Source: Plenodomus lindquistii
Lineage: Eukaryota; Ascomycota; Dothideomycetes; Pleosporales; Leptosphaeriaceae
DNA: 64,000 nucleotides
NCBI GenBank assembly: GCA_025504975.1
Contig: JANUWI010000001.1
Location: 186,001 to 250,000 of the forward strand
Direction of reading: 5' to 3'
The position numbers and the translations under genes were made by a program. Positions 29,996 through 40,831 of the stretch are shown in pieces. Each line of letters starts with the position of its first letter. Within the stretch, counting starts at the first letter, position 1. The notes below the pieces were generated by a model, which was not told the origin of the DNA, made no database searches, and saw only the letters and a list, made by a program, of their open reading frames with translations.

Positions 29996-31908
29996 GTTGG
30001 TGGTACAGTATCGGCGATCAGATTAGGTTCAGTAACAGGGTGTGGTATACAACAGGAGAGTCGAAAGGAGACGGAAATGTTAGTACAGCGACAACGACAA
30101 ACAGAACATTGAACACGCGATGAGAGGAAATGCGACCTGGCGCCGTCGTACATTTCCAACAATCGTCGGCGATGGCATGGCACGTCCCTTCCCGCATCAG
30201 CCAGTATGCGAACATGGCTGTACACCTAGGGTGTGCTAGGTGTAATGAGTGAGCGAGCCGAGATTTCCAGAAGGTCTGCCTAGAAGTGGCAACAGTCCAG
30301 AGTCACTAAAACGGGCCATCGGCTGAGCTTGGTAGACGCCCCGTTACCCGCGCTGCCGTACCAAATGTCTGTCATCCGGTACGTACGACGATACTCGGTC
30401 GTTATGAAAGAGTGGGAGGCGTCAAATCTGCTTGCAATGGAAGCGTCAGTGATTCACACATACGTCCGAACTGACCAATCTTCGCACATTTCCAGGCTCC
30501 TGAACAAAGGTCATTCCGCCGCAAGGAATGAGCCTCCAGCCGTTGCGATCGATATGTGTCCTCTGTTAAGGGGGCCTATTCTAGAATGGCCTATAGCGTG
30601 GGCCCTTTCCCCGGACGGCGCGGAAATTGGAGTGAAACGAAGTGACGGGACGGCAAATCCATTACCAATCACGAAGCCAACAGGAACACGAAAGCCATGC
30701 TCTGTTCTTGTTCGTGTCACTACAGCGCGTGTGCCGCCGTCGGATGCCATGTTGATGAAAGGATGGTGTCTGATGGATGAGATGTGCAGCGGGCTGACGT
30801 GTGGCGATGCAATGCTGACAGGAGCCGGCAGCTGAAATCTATTTTCCGCAGAGCGCGCCCCACATTAGCGCCGTGTCCCCTTTTGCTGGTCCCTGGCGCA
30901 CATCGCTGTGCAGTTCGCATGGTGTTCGCATGTTATCGGATGCGTGAAATAGGCTCCTGCATTGATTGTCCCGGATATCGATAAATCAGCTTACGCATTG
31001 TCCATCCTTCTCGTCGCTTTACATGAGACATCCGGAAGTGTGAATACGGCGGGTGGCACACTAACGACACACTCTCAAGGGGGGTACCACAACGTCGTGC
31101 TACCAAGCTGTAAGAGCAAGGGGTACAAGGAACCTGACGGGACCGTACTGCCAAAACGCATGACGCCGTCTATGTCGGGAAGATGTCTAGACTGTAAACA
31201 CCATGATCAGCGGTCCAACAGACACCCTCCAGGCCTGCCCACCACCAACTATCGAAAGACCAAGAACTCACAACGCCGATCTTCCACACCCTCCACCATC
31301 CAACATAATCACCAGCAGAGACTCCCAGTCATGTAGCCTATGCAGTTTAATGCCGCTTCTACACTAAGTGTACACCACTACTGCGCCAATCACCCAACCT
31401 TGTCACATAAAGTCCATCCCTACACGACCCAATGCGCCTATATTCCCATGACGAAACGCTAGTTCAAAGAGTCAAAAGATATGCAAAATGATACAAGCAT
31501 CAAGATGAATTACTTCTAAATGGGAATAAGATGTCAGATCTGCGAGACTCCGGCCTAGAAATGTGGTGTGGTATCTCGTCATTGATTTGACTTTCTCTGT
31601 CAAATTGCACTACAGCATGGAATAGTGTGGTATAGTATAGTATACGTATCCCACCACATACCCCTATCCCAATCCAGCACTTCCCATTACAACTCTTATT
31701 ACAATTTTACAATGAACCTAATGTACATGCTACACCTACACTATCTCCTACCTCTCTCTCTCTCTTTACCAGCCCCCCTCATCCTCCTCCTTCCCCCTCC
31801 CCTCTCTTCGCAGTCCCAACCACTATAACCATCCCCCCCAACATCGAAATCAACCCCCGTTTCCATACGTACCCGAAGAACAGCCACGCTGCTCCCATGA
31901 CACGATAT
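29996..31908. other. Intergenic, no supported gene
   Basis: A ~1.9 kb gap between two minus-strand genes. The longest frame (168 codons, 30329-30835, +) has no recognisable motif and no fungal-style leader. The stretch from ~31600 is C/T-rich and borders the 3' end of the Ser/Thr-rich gene. Confidence 0.45.
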
Positions 31909-33036
31909 CTAAAACCGAGGTGGCGGTGGCGAGACTTGCTGGTCTGGTGGGGTTGAGTCTGTTGGTGTTGGTGAGGGGAGGGAGGAGGAGCCGGGGTCTG
32001 TGGTGGTGTCGGTGGTACTAGTAGACTCGGGGGTGCTGGTAGAGTCTGTGGCATCGGTAGCACTGGGTGAGTCTGTGGCGTCGGTGATGCTGATAGAATC
32101 TGTGGCATCGGTGCTGGTAGAATCTGTAGCATCAGTGGTGCCGGTAAAGTCTGTACCATCAGTGGTGTCACTTGGGTCTGGTGTGCTGGTAGACTCTGCG
32201 GCATCAGTCGTACTGGTAGATTCCAGGGTGCTGGCGGAGTCTGTAGCCTCAGCAGTACTTGTAGCTTCCGCAGTACTAATAGCATCCGTGACATCAGCAG
32301 TACCCGTAGCCTCCACAGCACTACTACCCTCAACGATACTCGTAGCCTCCTCAACACTAGTAGTGCTAGTAGACTCAACAGGAGGAGGTATCTTCCTAAA
32401 CGTAATCCCTAATATCAAAGACCGATTCGTGAATGCAACCCCGCTTCTCCTTAGATCAATCAACTCCCTATTGAACATAACAAGCGATGCCAGCGGATTA
32501 AGTCGATATTCGTGCTGCTTTGTTTCTTGTTGTGAGCCTTGGTACAAAATACCCATGCTCAATACACTGCGCAAGTCCCTAGATGAAGGTGCGGTGGCCT
32601 CGGACGGACAGGTTCCAGGGTCGCTTGCCGTGCCGTATGCTGTGCAGAGTACCGTATCTGTGACGATGAGTATGTCGATTTGGGCTTGCGCTATGTCGCC
32701 TTTTGAGCTGGTGATGCTCATGGACATGGCCTTGTAGCGTCCCGTGTGGAGTGTGGAGGTTTCGTTATCGAAGCTCCATCCGGAAGGGAATCGTGGCCAT
32801 TCTGAGCTGGAGGTGTCGATGTTGGGGAGGAGTGGGGCGCCGATGAGAACACCGGCTTTGGTGGTGTCGAGGGGGAGGGAGAAGGGTGTGCCGTTGATGT
32901 CGGCGCGGACGGTGCGTGGAGAGGAGGAAGTGAAGGGTATGGTGAGGGATTTGTGGTAGTATGTCGAATCGGGATCTTGGGCGAGGAGGGGGGTTGCGAA
33001 GAGGAGGATGCAGCGGAGCAATGTTGAGGAGAGCAT
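31909..33036 (-). CDS. Secreted Ser/Thr-rich protein, aspartic-protease-like N-domain
   Basis: A 375-aa frame. Residues 1-19 (MLSSTLLRCILLFATPLLA) are a signal peptide. Residues ~25-210 resemble the N-lobe of pepsin-like proteins: RADINGTPFSLPLDTTKAGV has the shape of the active-site loop, but DTT replaces DTG, so catalysis is doubtful; RSVLSMGILYQGS and NRSLILGITF would be later strands. From residue ~215 to ~360 the chain is a Ser/Thr/Ala/Asp repeat (variants of DATDSTSTT), typical of a heavily O-glycosylated wall or stalk region. No GPI site is obvious. A hydrophobic stretch in another frame just past the stop (RVMGAAWLFFGYVW) might be a missed last exon, but I found no acceptable splice pair. 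Confidence 0.75.
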   Translation of the reverse strand: MLSSTLLRCILLFATPLLAQDPDSTYYHKSLTIPFTSSSPRTVRADINGTPFSLPLDTTKAGVLIGAPLLPNIDTSSSEWPRFPSGWSFDNETSTLHTGRYKAMSMSITSSKGDIAQAQIDILIVTDTVLCTAYGTASDPGTCPSEATAPSSRDLRSVLSMGILYQGSQQETKQHEYRLNPLASLVMFNRELIDLRRSGVAFTNRSLILGITFRKIPPPVESTSTTSVEEATSIVEGSSAVEATGTADVTDAISTAEATSTAEATDSASTLESTSTTDAAESTSTPDPSDTTDGTDFTGTTDATDSTSTDATDSISITDATDSPSATDATDSTSTPESTSTTDTTTDPGSSSLPSPTPTDSTPPDQQVSPPPPRF

Positions 33037-33263
33037 GGTTGATTGCTGTGAAGACGATTCAACGGATGTGGTGGTGGGAGGGTGCTGGACAGGTGAGTTA
33101 TAACTATTGGAAGGAATGTAGTTCCGACGAGTTCACCACATTCTTCGCATAGTAAGACCGCGTTCACGCCGAAGATCGTTTTTGATTTGTGAATCGGGAA
33201 GATTGAGGATATGTACACGAAATGTGGCTCTTGCTACTACGGCCAACTTCAGCAGACCTTACC

Positions 33264-34759
33264 TCATGCAGTAGCACTGACAGGCTTGACACCCACCTCT
33301 GCCATCTTCACCTCTTCCACAGTCTCTATCGGACTATCAACTACATCCGTCAACCCCAGATACTTTAAGTTCGCTGACCACCCTAGATCCTCTCCGAAAT
33401 AGCTCTTCATAACCTCAACGCCATACTTTAGGCCGCTCACAGGATCATACGTGAGACACTGCTTGCCGACTGCAAGTCCAATGACTGCAGCCCAGGCGGG
33501 TAGCTCCGTCGTTGGGTACGGCTCTGCGTCAGATGCGAGTTCAGAGTTGAGAATGGAGGCGTAGATGTTTTGAGCGGCGGCTTGCCCCATTACTGTTGCT
33601 GACCCTGCGCGCTTGATACCTGACCAGGCTATTACGTCGCCGACGCCAAAGTGGGAGGAAGCATTTGGTATTGTATCTTTGAACATGAGAGATTGGTGAA
33701 CCATGATTTCCCTGTCTTCGTTGAGACAAGCAGCAGGCAGGATGTCGGTGGTTGGTACACCCTTCTTCGTGGAGTCGATTACAAAGTCTGCGGTTATGCT
33801 GTTGCCGTTTGCTAGAGTGACAGTGGACTGGCCGTTGGGGAGTTCGGTGACGGTAGCCCGGCTGTTGAGGATGAGGTCTACGCCTTCTTCTTCTAGGAGG
33901 ATCTTTGCGCGTTCCTTGACTTCTGTGGGGAGGGGTTCGGAAGAGAGGACTTCGGAGCGCGAGTGCACGAGTGTGACGCCGATTTTGGGGTAGTAGTTTT
34001 TGATCTCGGCGGAGAATTCGACGCCCACAGCGCCAGCGCCGATGACTACCACTTTTCTACCTTCATGCTTGGATGTGTCACCGCCGGTGATCTTGTCAAT
34101 GAAAGCTTTCCCATCGTTCAAGTACTCTTCGAAGCTACCTGACTTGGGTACGGCGGGCCAGTGTCTTTTCAGTCCAGTGCCCATAACGACATAATCGTAG
34201 GACTGTTGCTGCGTCTTTCCATTGCGATCGCACCACTCTGCAACCTTCGCCTCAGGGTTGATATTCTTCACACGGCCATGCTTGAAGTGCAGGTTCGAAT
34301 GCTTGAGCTCATTCAAGTGGCTAAACCGTTTCCACATGTGACTTGTGTATTTTGGCGTGACATGCGCAAGCGGCACACCAACAGAGTGGACTAGAAAATT
34401 CGCTTGTCAGTACAGGGACTTCCCACATGCATCATGACGAAGTGGCACTCGAGATCGAATGCAGTGTCTAAGGACAGTAAAGCGTGCCTCGGCTAGCTGG
34501 TAGGTGTTGTAGAGGAAAGGTGGAATGACGCACAATACCCATCTCGTTCGTCAATGACAGTGATTTCGACCCCTCTCTTGCTTCGTGCTCCCTTGAAATC
34601 CGGTCCTGGGTAAACGCTCTGTCGTGCCTTGCCCTGTGAGTACTCGAGCAGGTTGACAACGGCAGAGATGCCACCGTATGCGCAGCCTACAATCAGCACG
34701 CGGTGAGGATTTGAGAGGCTGATGTTGCTCAGTGTGTCTGTGAGGCCTTGAAGTCTCAT
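33264..34759 (-). CDS. AIF/FSP1-like FAD-NAD(P)H oxidoreductase
   Basis: Exons 34759-34534 and 34390-33264 encode 450 aa. The donor at GAT GGG TAT T|GTGCGT rebuilds VIDERDGYFHSVGVPLAHVT, the conserved family block. The N-terminal FAD-binding loop is HRVLIVGCAYGGISAVVNLL and the NAD(P)H loop is KVVVIGAGAVGVEFSAEIKN; VMGTGLKRHWP and the FGVGDVIAWSG (second FAD block) follow. The arrangement is that of pyridine nucleotide-disulphide oxidoreductases of the AIFM2/FSP1 type, which transfer electrons from NAD(P)H to quinones. No N-terminal targeting sequence or C-terminal membrane helix is evident. The real substrate is not determinable. Confidence 0.9.
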
Positions 34760-35922
34760 TTTGGTCTGATAGCGCTGGGTGAGGAAGGATGAGCGAGATG
34801 ATGATCAGATAAGATTACCTGGCAGGTGCCGCACCAGCCTTCTTATGGCTGGGCGCATGGCCGAGATTCCTGCGACATCGGAAAACACGTCGCAACTACT
34901 CTGTCAGCCATACGAGCTACGCTACAAAGCGATTAGTTGTGTCGCAAGAGAAGATGCGATTGGTGGGGGATTGGTCATGCGTTATCTGATCTATGCAAAT
35001 TTTTATCAGATCGACTGGCATATTTACAGGGCATTTGCACGTCGGTTCGCACCCCTACTAGTTGGTCAGCCGCGATACTAAATACTGTACTGTCCTTTGC
35101 TCATCTCTAACGTAATTAGGGCAAAACTATACCTAGTTAAGCAGTGAAACTGCTGTATTCTAGGGGAGATTGCTAAATTAGCGATGCCGTGGTGTATTGT
35201 TCGGGCGCTACAAGGGTGCGAACCGACGTGCAAACACCCTGTACTTGGCCTACCCTCACGTTACGATCTAAGCGTGAGAGAGCCAGTCAACATCATGTAT
35301 ACTCATTAGATAATAGCACTAAGAGCAGACCGACTTGTGTATGTTTCCAAAAGCTGATGGTGTTAGGCGGAGGCCAAGTCCGTCCTTGCATAAGAGACAT
35401 TGTCTGCCCTGCGTAGTTCTGCAAGACGGCACATATGATAGGAAGGTACATCAGGCCCTGCCCCGCTTCGAGTATGTAATCGTAGGTGGGTCAAGTTTGT
35501 ATTCCTTGGTACACGTTGAGCATGATGCATTCAACACTACAGGCTAGCAAATGCAGCTCCTTCGGTCCAGCATATTCCTCTCCACCATACCAAATGCGAG
35601 GTACCATTGGAAAAGCCTCGAAAACGGCACCGTATTCAAAAGCAAGTCAAGGACCGCGATCGTAGTAGTAATAATAGTAGTGAACAAGTAAAGGAGAGAG
35701 TACAAGGTTGCGCAAAGTCGCCCTCCGGCAACTCTGGCGCAATTGAAGAGCAACAACCAAGCTAGCAGCCCGGGATAGAGAGAGATGTAATATTGGTTAG
35801 GCCGCGGACTTCAACGGGCGCAACGTAATCGACGACGTTGTCCAGGATGCCGTGCCAGACTTTTGAGGCTTGTTCGAAGGAGAGTAGACGTTGCCTCGAT
35901 GAATGTAGGTAAAGTTGGCTAT
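34760..35922. other. Intergenic, no supported gene
   Basis: About 1.2 kb between two minus-strand genes. Only short frames of 60-100 codons occur, with no family resemblance. The right end is the 3' side of the PKA gene. Confidence 0.4.
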
Positions 35923-37490
35923 CTAGAAGTCGGGAAAGAGGTGCCCGTGGCTATTAGGACACGTCAGAATATGATCTACGGTGTAAGGAGGACTCTGCAC
36001 GCACGGGTCGTCTCCTGCCTGACCATATGCTTCCGTCTCTTCTGGATACTTATCGAACTGGCTGGCATCACCGACGCCAGCACGGACAGGTGGCACGTAG
36101 GGTGCATCAATGTCCTTTTTCTGCAGTCGATCCCACGTTACCTCTGCGAACCACGGGTGGTTCATGACGTCTTTGCTACCGCCGTGCAGATTGCCCAAGC
36201 GCTTGGTGAGGTCCGGGGTGATGAGCTTTTGCAGCAGGTCGTGTGCATCGGGGTGGATGTAGGGCGGGTACTTGACCCGCGACTTGAGAATGTTTTCGTA
36301 GATCTTCATGGGCGAGCCACCGTCCCAGAAGGGAGTGAAGCCGCACAGCATTTCGAAGATGAGGATGCCAAGGGACCACCTATGGAATGTTAGTTGCCTG
36401 GACAGGGAGAGTGACATGAACAGGATACGCACCAGTCGACTGACTTGTTGTAGCCCTTGGATGCTACAACTTCAGGAGCTAGGTAATCTGGGGTTCCACA
36501 GAGCGTCCAGGTAATGTCTGGCACCTCTTTCGCAAAACCAAAATCTGTGATCTTGAGGTGGCCATGGCGGTCGAGTAGCAGATTCTCGGGCTTCAGATCG
36601 CGGTAGATGATGTTGTGCGAGTGCAGGTAGTCGAGGGCCAGGGTGACTTCGGCCGCGTAGAATTTGGCGACGGGGTTGGGGAAGCGCTGCGACTTGCGTA
36701 GCAGACTAAACAGCTCGCCGCCCTCGACAAAGTCCATGACCATGTACAGGTTCTTCGAGTCCTGGAAGGTGCCCCACAGGGTGATGAGGAAGGGGTGCTT
36801 CACCTGCTGCAGCATGCGGCGCTCGTCGTTTGTGTGCTCGACCTGCTTCATCTTGACGACCTGGGCCTTTTTGAGCACCTTGACGGCATAGAAGCGCTGA
36901 TTGTGCTTGCTCTGGACCAGGTGCACACGGCCAAAGCTGCCGGTGCCAAGGGTGCGCTGGATGGTGAAGTCGGTCAGCGTGTACTTGCCCTTTGTAACGC
37001 GGGCCTGGTTGAGGGGCTGCGTCTGGAACTGCACGGCGCCCGTCTTGGCCGTGTTGTTGCCGTTGCCGTTGCCATTGCCATTGCCATTGCCAGCTGCAGC
37101 GGCTCCAGCAGTCGCGCCGTTGGCGCTGGCGGGGGCGGCGTGGTTGGGGTGTATGAGGTTCTGGATGCTGGCGGCGTTGTGGGTGGGCGGCGAGGCGGGC
37201 TGTTGGCTCGCAGCGTGCTGTTGCGGCGCATAGGCGGCGGGGTTCATCGGGTCGGCGGGCTTGCCGTGGGCAGCGGCCGTGTTGCTGGCGGGGGCTGGGG
37301 CAGGGTGCGCAGCCGTGGCCGAGTCGTTTGTGCGCGTCTTGTGCAGGTGCAAAGAGCCCGACTTGCGCGACGACGTGGGGGTAATGGGCGACGTCGTCTC
37401 GCGGACGGGCGACGTCGGCGAGTCGAGGTCTTTGGAGCCCGTCGAGTCCTTGGTCCGCTTCTTCTTGAGGAAGCCGGTGAGGGTAGGCAT
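35923..37490 (-). CDS. pkaC: cAMP-dependent protein kinase catalytic subunit
   Basis: Exons 37490-36433, 36379-36005 and 35950-35923 give 486 aa. AGC kinase landmarks: GTGSFGRVHLVQS (Gly loop), AVKVLKK (VAIK Lys), RDLKPENLLLDRHGHLKITDFGFA (HRD and DFG), WTLCGTPDYLAPE (activation loop), SVDWWSLGILIFEM across the first junction. The third intron (54 nt, a multiple of three, stop-free) is inferred because its removal yields DDPHGHLFPDF, with the hydrophobic FxxF tail. The first ~170 residues are a fungal-specific disordered region with Ala/Pro/Asn-Gly runs. I prefer the ATG giving MPTLTGFLKKKRTKD; an in-frame ATG at 37628 adds 46 Ala/Pro-rich residues. The kinase phosphorylates R-R-x-S/T targets downstream of cAMP. 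Confidence 0.95.
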
Positions 37491-38322
37491 AGGAGCGGCG
37501 GGCGGGCGAGGAATGCGGCCTGCTGTCCTGGCGGGCGACGCGGCGCTGGGGATGATCGCAGCGACGGCGGGCGGGCCAGGAATGCGCAAGGCTCGCGGCG
37601 CAGCGACGCTCGGCGGGCACTCAATCACTCAATGGGCGGCAGTCGGGACAAGCACGGCGGGCGGACAGCTAGCAGTAGGCGCACTGCATAGAGGGGGGGA
37701 AGGGCGCGGTGCTGGCGGCGACGAGGTGTGAAGGGGGAGAGGGGCGGCGGCTAGGTCGAGTGGAGTGCAGTGGTCGCAGCAGCAACAACAGCAGCAGTCG
37801 AGAGACGTCTGGCGGGGAAGCTGGCATGCATCCAGCAAGCTGCACACTGGTCTGGCACAGGGTCGCAGCCAGGCCAAGGGCCTCACCCTCTAGCGGCACT
37901 GCGGCAGCCATGGGCAGCGCTCACAGAACGCCTGCCTTCGCACCCAACGCGTTTGCAGCCCGGTCTTTGAGTCCACAATTGCACGCCCAGCGCTCGCATT
38001 GATGCTTGATTCGAAGCTCATTGTGTACACTGTAGACCTTGTGCGGCCCTCTGCTGCGGGAGCTGCCACCGACGTTGCGTCATCTCCCCAGCATGGCCTG
38101 AGAGACAACCCGAGTACCAGTCTGCCCATTGGGCCGGTCCGGTCTAGCCCCGCATCCCTACTACCTCCCAACGCCGTCGCCGAAAGCAGCCATGTACTCA
38201 CCCAAAGGTACCCAGCCTGCCCCTATGATACAAGATGCACAGAAATATCATGGATCCACATCAAATCGTAACCCATGTGCTTCAGACGCCAAACTCCAAA
38301 ACCCTAGTGCCACCCTCGTCCC
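37491..38322. other. PKA upstream region
   Basis: A CAG/CTG-rich, GC-rich interval between the PKA start and the 3' end of the glycosyltransferase gene. It includes a short CAG run near 37775-37797. No separate gene is supported; it likely holds a long PKA leader and promoter. Confidence 0.45.
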
Positions 38323-39577
38323 TCATAGCTCGTCTGCCATCTGCAGTCCTACGGGCTGGTACGTTTCCAGGTCCAGCCCACACACCTCCATGCGTCGTTG
38401 TCGAAATCTCTCATACAGCTTGCCCCACGCCTCCTGTGCTTCTTCGTTCTGCGGTCGTAGCTTGGCTCGCTCTGTAAAGGGCACGTCGTATTCAGGTCCC
38501 GGCAGCTCTGGATCTGATAGCCGCACGAATGTCGTTGCTTGCTCAAAGGCGGTAGCATTAAAGCCGTCCACTGCGTTGCGGAGCTCTTGCGACTCGTAGA
38601 CGACATTGCCCATGGACAGCGACCACTCCGACATGAGGGATTCGGGCGCCGAGAAGACGCTGCGGAACAAGTCGAGGTCGCTCGTTGGCTTGGACTTGCG
38701 CATAGCCTTGAGCTGGGCAAAGCTCTGTTGTGAAGGATGAATCATCAATAGTGAAGTCGACAAATCTTTTCGTTCTGGCGTCGCTGGGAAGGCAGCCATT
38801 GGCTCTGACTTGGAAAAAGCGAGCAGCGAGTCCAGTGCAGATGCGTCCAGTATCACCCCTGGACCTTGAAGGTAGAGTATGCGCTCGTAGTCGACCAGCG
38901 AGTACAGGCTGGCCAGCGAATACGAGGACGGCAGCGTGTCTGTTGACGTTAGGCTCAGTGGAACAGCGCGCCATGCTAGGACTTCTCACCGTCTGCGCCA
39001 TCGACTATGGGTTCCATGGGTATCAGGTTTACTCCATACCGCCGCGCGGCTGTTCGCAGCAGTCGCCGTGTCGTCGACATCTCCGGCCCGTATTTGTCGT
39101 CCTCGGTAGGTGCCAGCCACAGGCGCGGAAACATAATGATGCGCTTCGCTGGGCTCTTCATCTTGGCCAGGTCGGACAGCAGCATGACGGCGCTGCACAG
39201 TTCAACATGCTCGCGCACCACCTGCACATAGCCCAGGCGACTCCAGTCCATGGTCTGTCCTGCAATGTACTGCGCATACGTCTCATCTATCTCTGGCCGA
39301 CGGCCCATGGGTCTCGCCCATTTCGCATCGAGGGTCGGCGGATCTATTGGTATGGGCGCGGGTAGGGGCTTTGGTAACCGCGGTTTTATGGCGGCTTGTA
39401 GGTTGTGGACATAACGTTGTTGGAGGACATAGCCCGAGAAGAAGAGGGCGAGCGTGAAGAGGAAGACTGAATGCGCGTGTCAGTGAGGTCCATTATGATG
39501 TAGAGCCACTGTGCCGTACCGATGCCAGCAGAAAGAATGACCGAGACTTGGCTCGAGGAGAGGAGTAGCCGGCCCAT
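38323..39577 (-). CDS. GT8-like type II membrane glycosyltransferase
   Basis: Exons 39577-39520, 39466-38990 and 38939-38323 encode 383 aa. The first exon starts MGRLLLSSSQVSVILSAGI and joins to VFLFTLALFFSGYVLQQRYV, making a single N-terminal membrane anchor followed by a Pro-rich stem, the layout of Golgi glycosyltransferases. The lumenal domain has QYIAGQTMDWSRLGYVQVVR, a nucleotide-sugar-like SAVMLLSDLAKMKSPAKRII and LVDYERILYLQGPGVILDAS. In glycogenin/GT8 relatives the last block carries a DxD metal site after YLD; here it reads QGPG, so metal binding may differ. Downstream LPGPEYDVPFTERAKLRPQN and a helical C-terminus complete the domain. The donor and acceptor sugars are unknown. It is divergent from prp38, with a ~270 bp shared promoter. 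Confidence 0.8.
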
Positions 39578-39850
39578 TGTCCAAGGGGCAGCCACGGGAA
39601 ACGGAATGCAAGGGATTATCTGGACAAGTCTCGACAGGTGCTCGTGCAATGTAGAAGATGTGCAGATGTGTAGCGCAGTCCCTCGTGCATGGCGTCGGCC
39701 CGTGTGACGTTGCTCTAGGCCCTGCTCCGAGTAGGGCTGAGGCTGAAGCTGTTGGCCCGGCAACAATCGCAGCCCGTGTAAGATTTGTCGCATTCCTCTC
39801 ACGTGCAAGCTTCACTTGGCCATCTCACCAGCATCGTCATCTCTCGCGCC

Positions 39851-40831
39851 ATGTCGAAACCGCAGTATGATCGCGCCGACGCCAGCGCACTCCTCGACGA
39901 CCGAGGCTACAAGGGTGCCCTCATCCGCGGCCAGAACCCAGCACTGCTCTTCGAAAAGGGCGTTCGCGAGCGCATCACCGAATCCTACTACTGGAAGGAG
40001 CAGTGCTTTGGTCTGAATGCTGCCACCCTCTGCGATCGCGCAGCCGACCTCAAATTTATCGGCGGCACTACTGGAATCATGGGCAAACCGACGCCATTTC
40101 TATGTCTGGCTTTCAAGCTGCTACAACTAGTGCCCGAAAAGTCCATCATCCTCGAGTACCTCAACTTCCGCGGCGATGACGAAGAAGAAGAAGAAGAAGC
40201 TGCCAGCGCTTCACAAAACGGCGACACAAAAAAAGAAGAGAATGCTACCCCAGACACAGACGCGCACGAAGACGCCGACCCCGAAACCCCCGACCTCAAC
40301 GCCGCCGGCAAACTAGGCTCCTTCAAATACCTCCGCTGCCTTGCCGCCTTCTACATCCGCCTCGCGTGGGAGCCTGTCGAAATCTACAAAACCCTCGAGC
40401 CCCTCCTCACCGACTACCGCAAAATCAAGCGCCGCCTCAAGGACGGCTACACGCTCACCTACATTGACCAGTTCATCGACGACCTGCTTACCAAGGATCG
40501 CATCTGCGCGACGAGTTTGTGGAAGTTGCCGTCGCGGGCGAATTTGGAGGATCTGGATATGTTGGATCCGAGGGAGAGTCCTTTAGGGGATGAGGTGGAT
40601 GCGCTGGATGAGGAGGAGGATGTGAAGATGGAGAGTGAGGGGAGTGCGAGGAGTTATAGCAGGACTAGGAGCTATGATAGTAGGAGTAGGAGTAGGAGCA
40701 GGAGTTATGACAGTAGGAGTCGGAGTCGGAGTCGGAGTCGAAGCTACGACAGTAGGGATCGAAGTCGAAGTCGAACACCAGATGATCGAAGTCGACGTGA
40801 TACAAAAAGCAGAAGCAGGAGCAGGAGCTGA
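39851..40831 (+). CDS. prp38: Pre-mRNA-splicing factor Prp38
   Basis: A single exon; the ATG at 39851 gives 326 aa starting MSKPQYDRADASALLDDRGY. An earlier in-frame ATG (39785) adds 22 residues with no family match. Prp38-domain blocks: GALIRGQNPALLFEKGVRER, SYYWKEQCFGLNA, FIGGTTGIMGKPTPFLCLAF, then an acidic insert (DDEEEEEEAASAS...), YLRCLAAFYIRLAWEPVEIY and TYIDQFIDDLLTKDRICATS. The C-terminus is an RS domain with YDSRSRSRSRS repeats (the matching DNA is a simple AGT/AGG-rich repeat). Prp38 is a component of the U4/U6.U5 tri-snRNP needed for spliceosome activation in the nucleus. Identification is secure. Confidence 0.95.
   Translation: MSKPQYDRADASALLDDRGYKGALIRGQNPALLFEKGVRERITESYYWKEQCFGLNAATLCDRAADLKFIGGTTGIMGKPTPFLCLAFKLLQLVPEKSIILEYLNFRGDDEEEEEEAASASQNGDTKKEENATPDTDAHEDADPETPDLNAAGKLGSFKYLRCLAAFYIRLAWEPVEIYKTLEPLLTDYRKIKRRLKDGYTLTYIDQFIDDLLTKDRICATSLWKLPSRANLEDLDMLDPRESPLGDEVDALDEEEDVKMESEGSARSYSRTRSYDSRSRSRSRSYDSRSRSRSRSRSYDSRDRSRSRTPDDRSRRDTKSRSRSRS

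Noticed and set aside
30329..30835. 168-codon plus-strand frame as a gene
   Set aside because: Composition and lack of any recognisable domain suggest a chance frame in a long spacer.
31779..31908. Hydrophobic last exon (RVMGAAWLFFGYVW) for the Ser/Thr-rich protein
   Set aside because: No GT..AG pair of acceptable intron length joins it in frame.
36795..37691. 298-codon plus-strand frame opposite PKA
   Set aside because: It is a shadow of the GC-rich Ala/Pro tail of the kinase gene.
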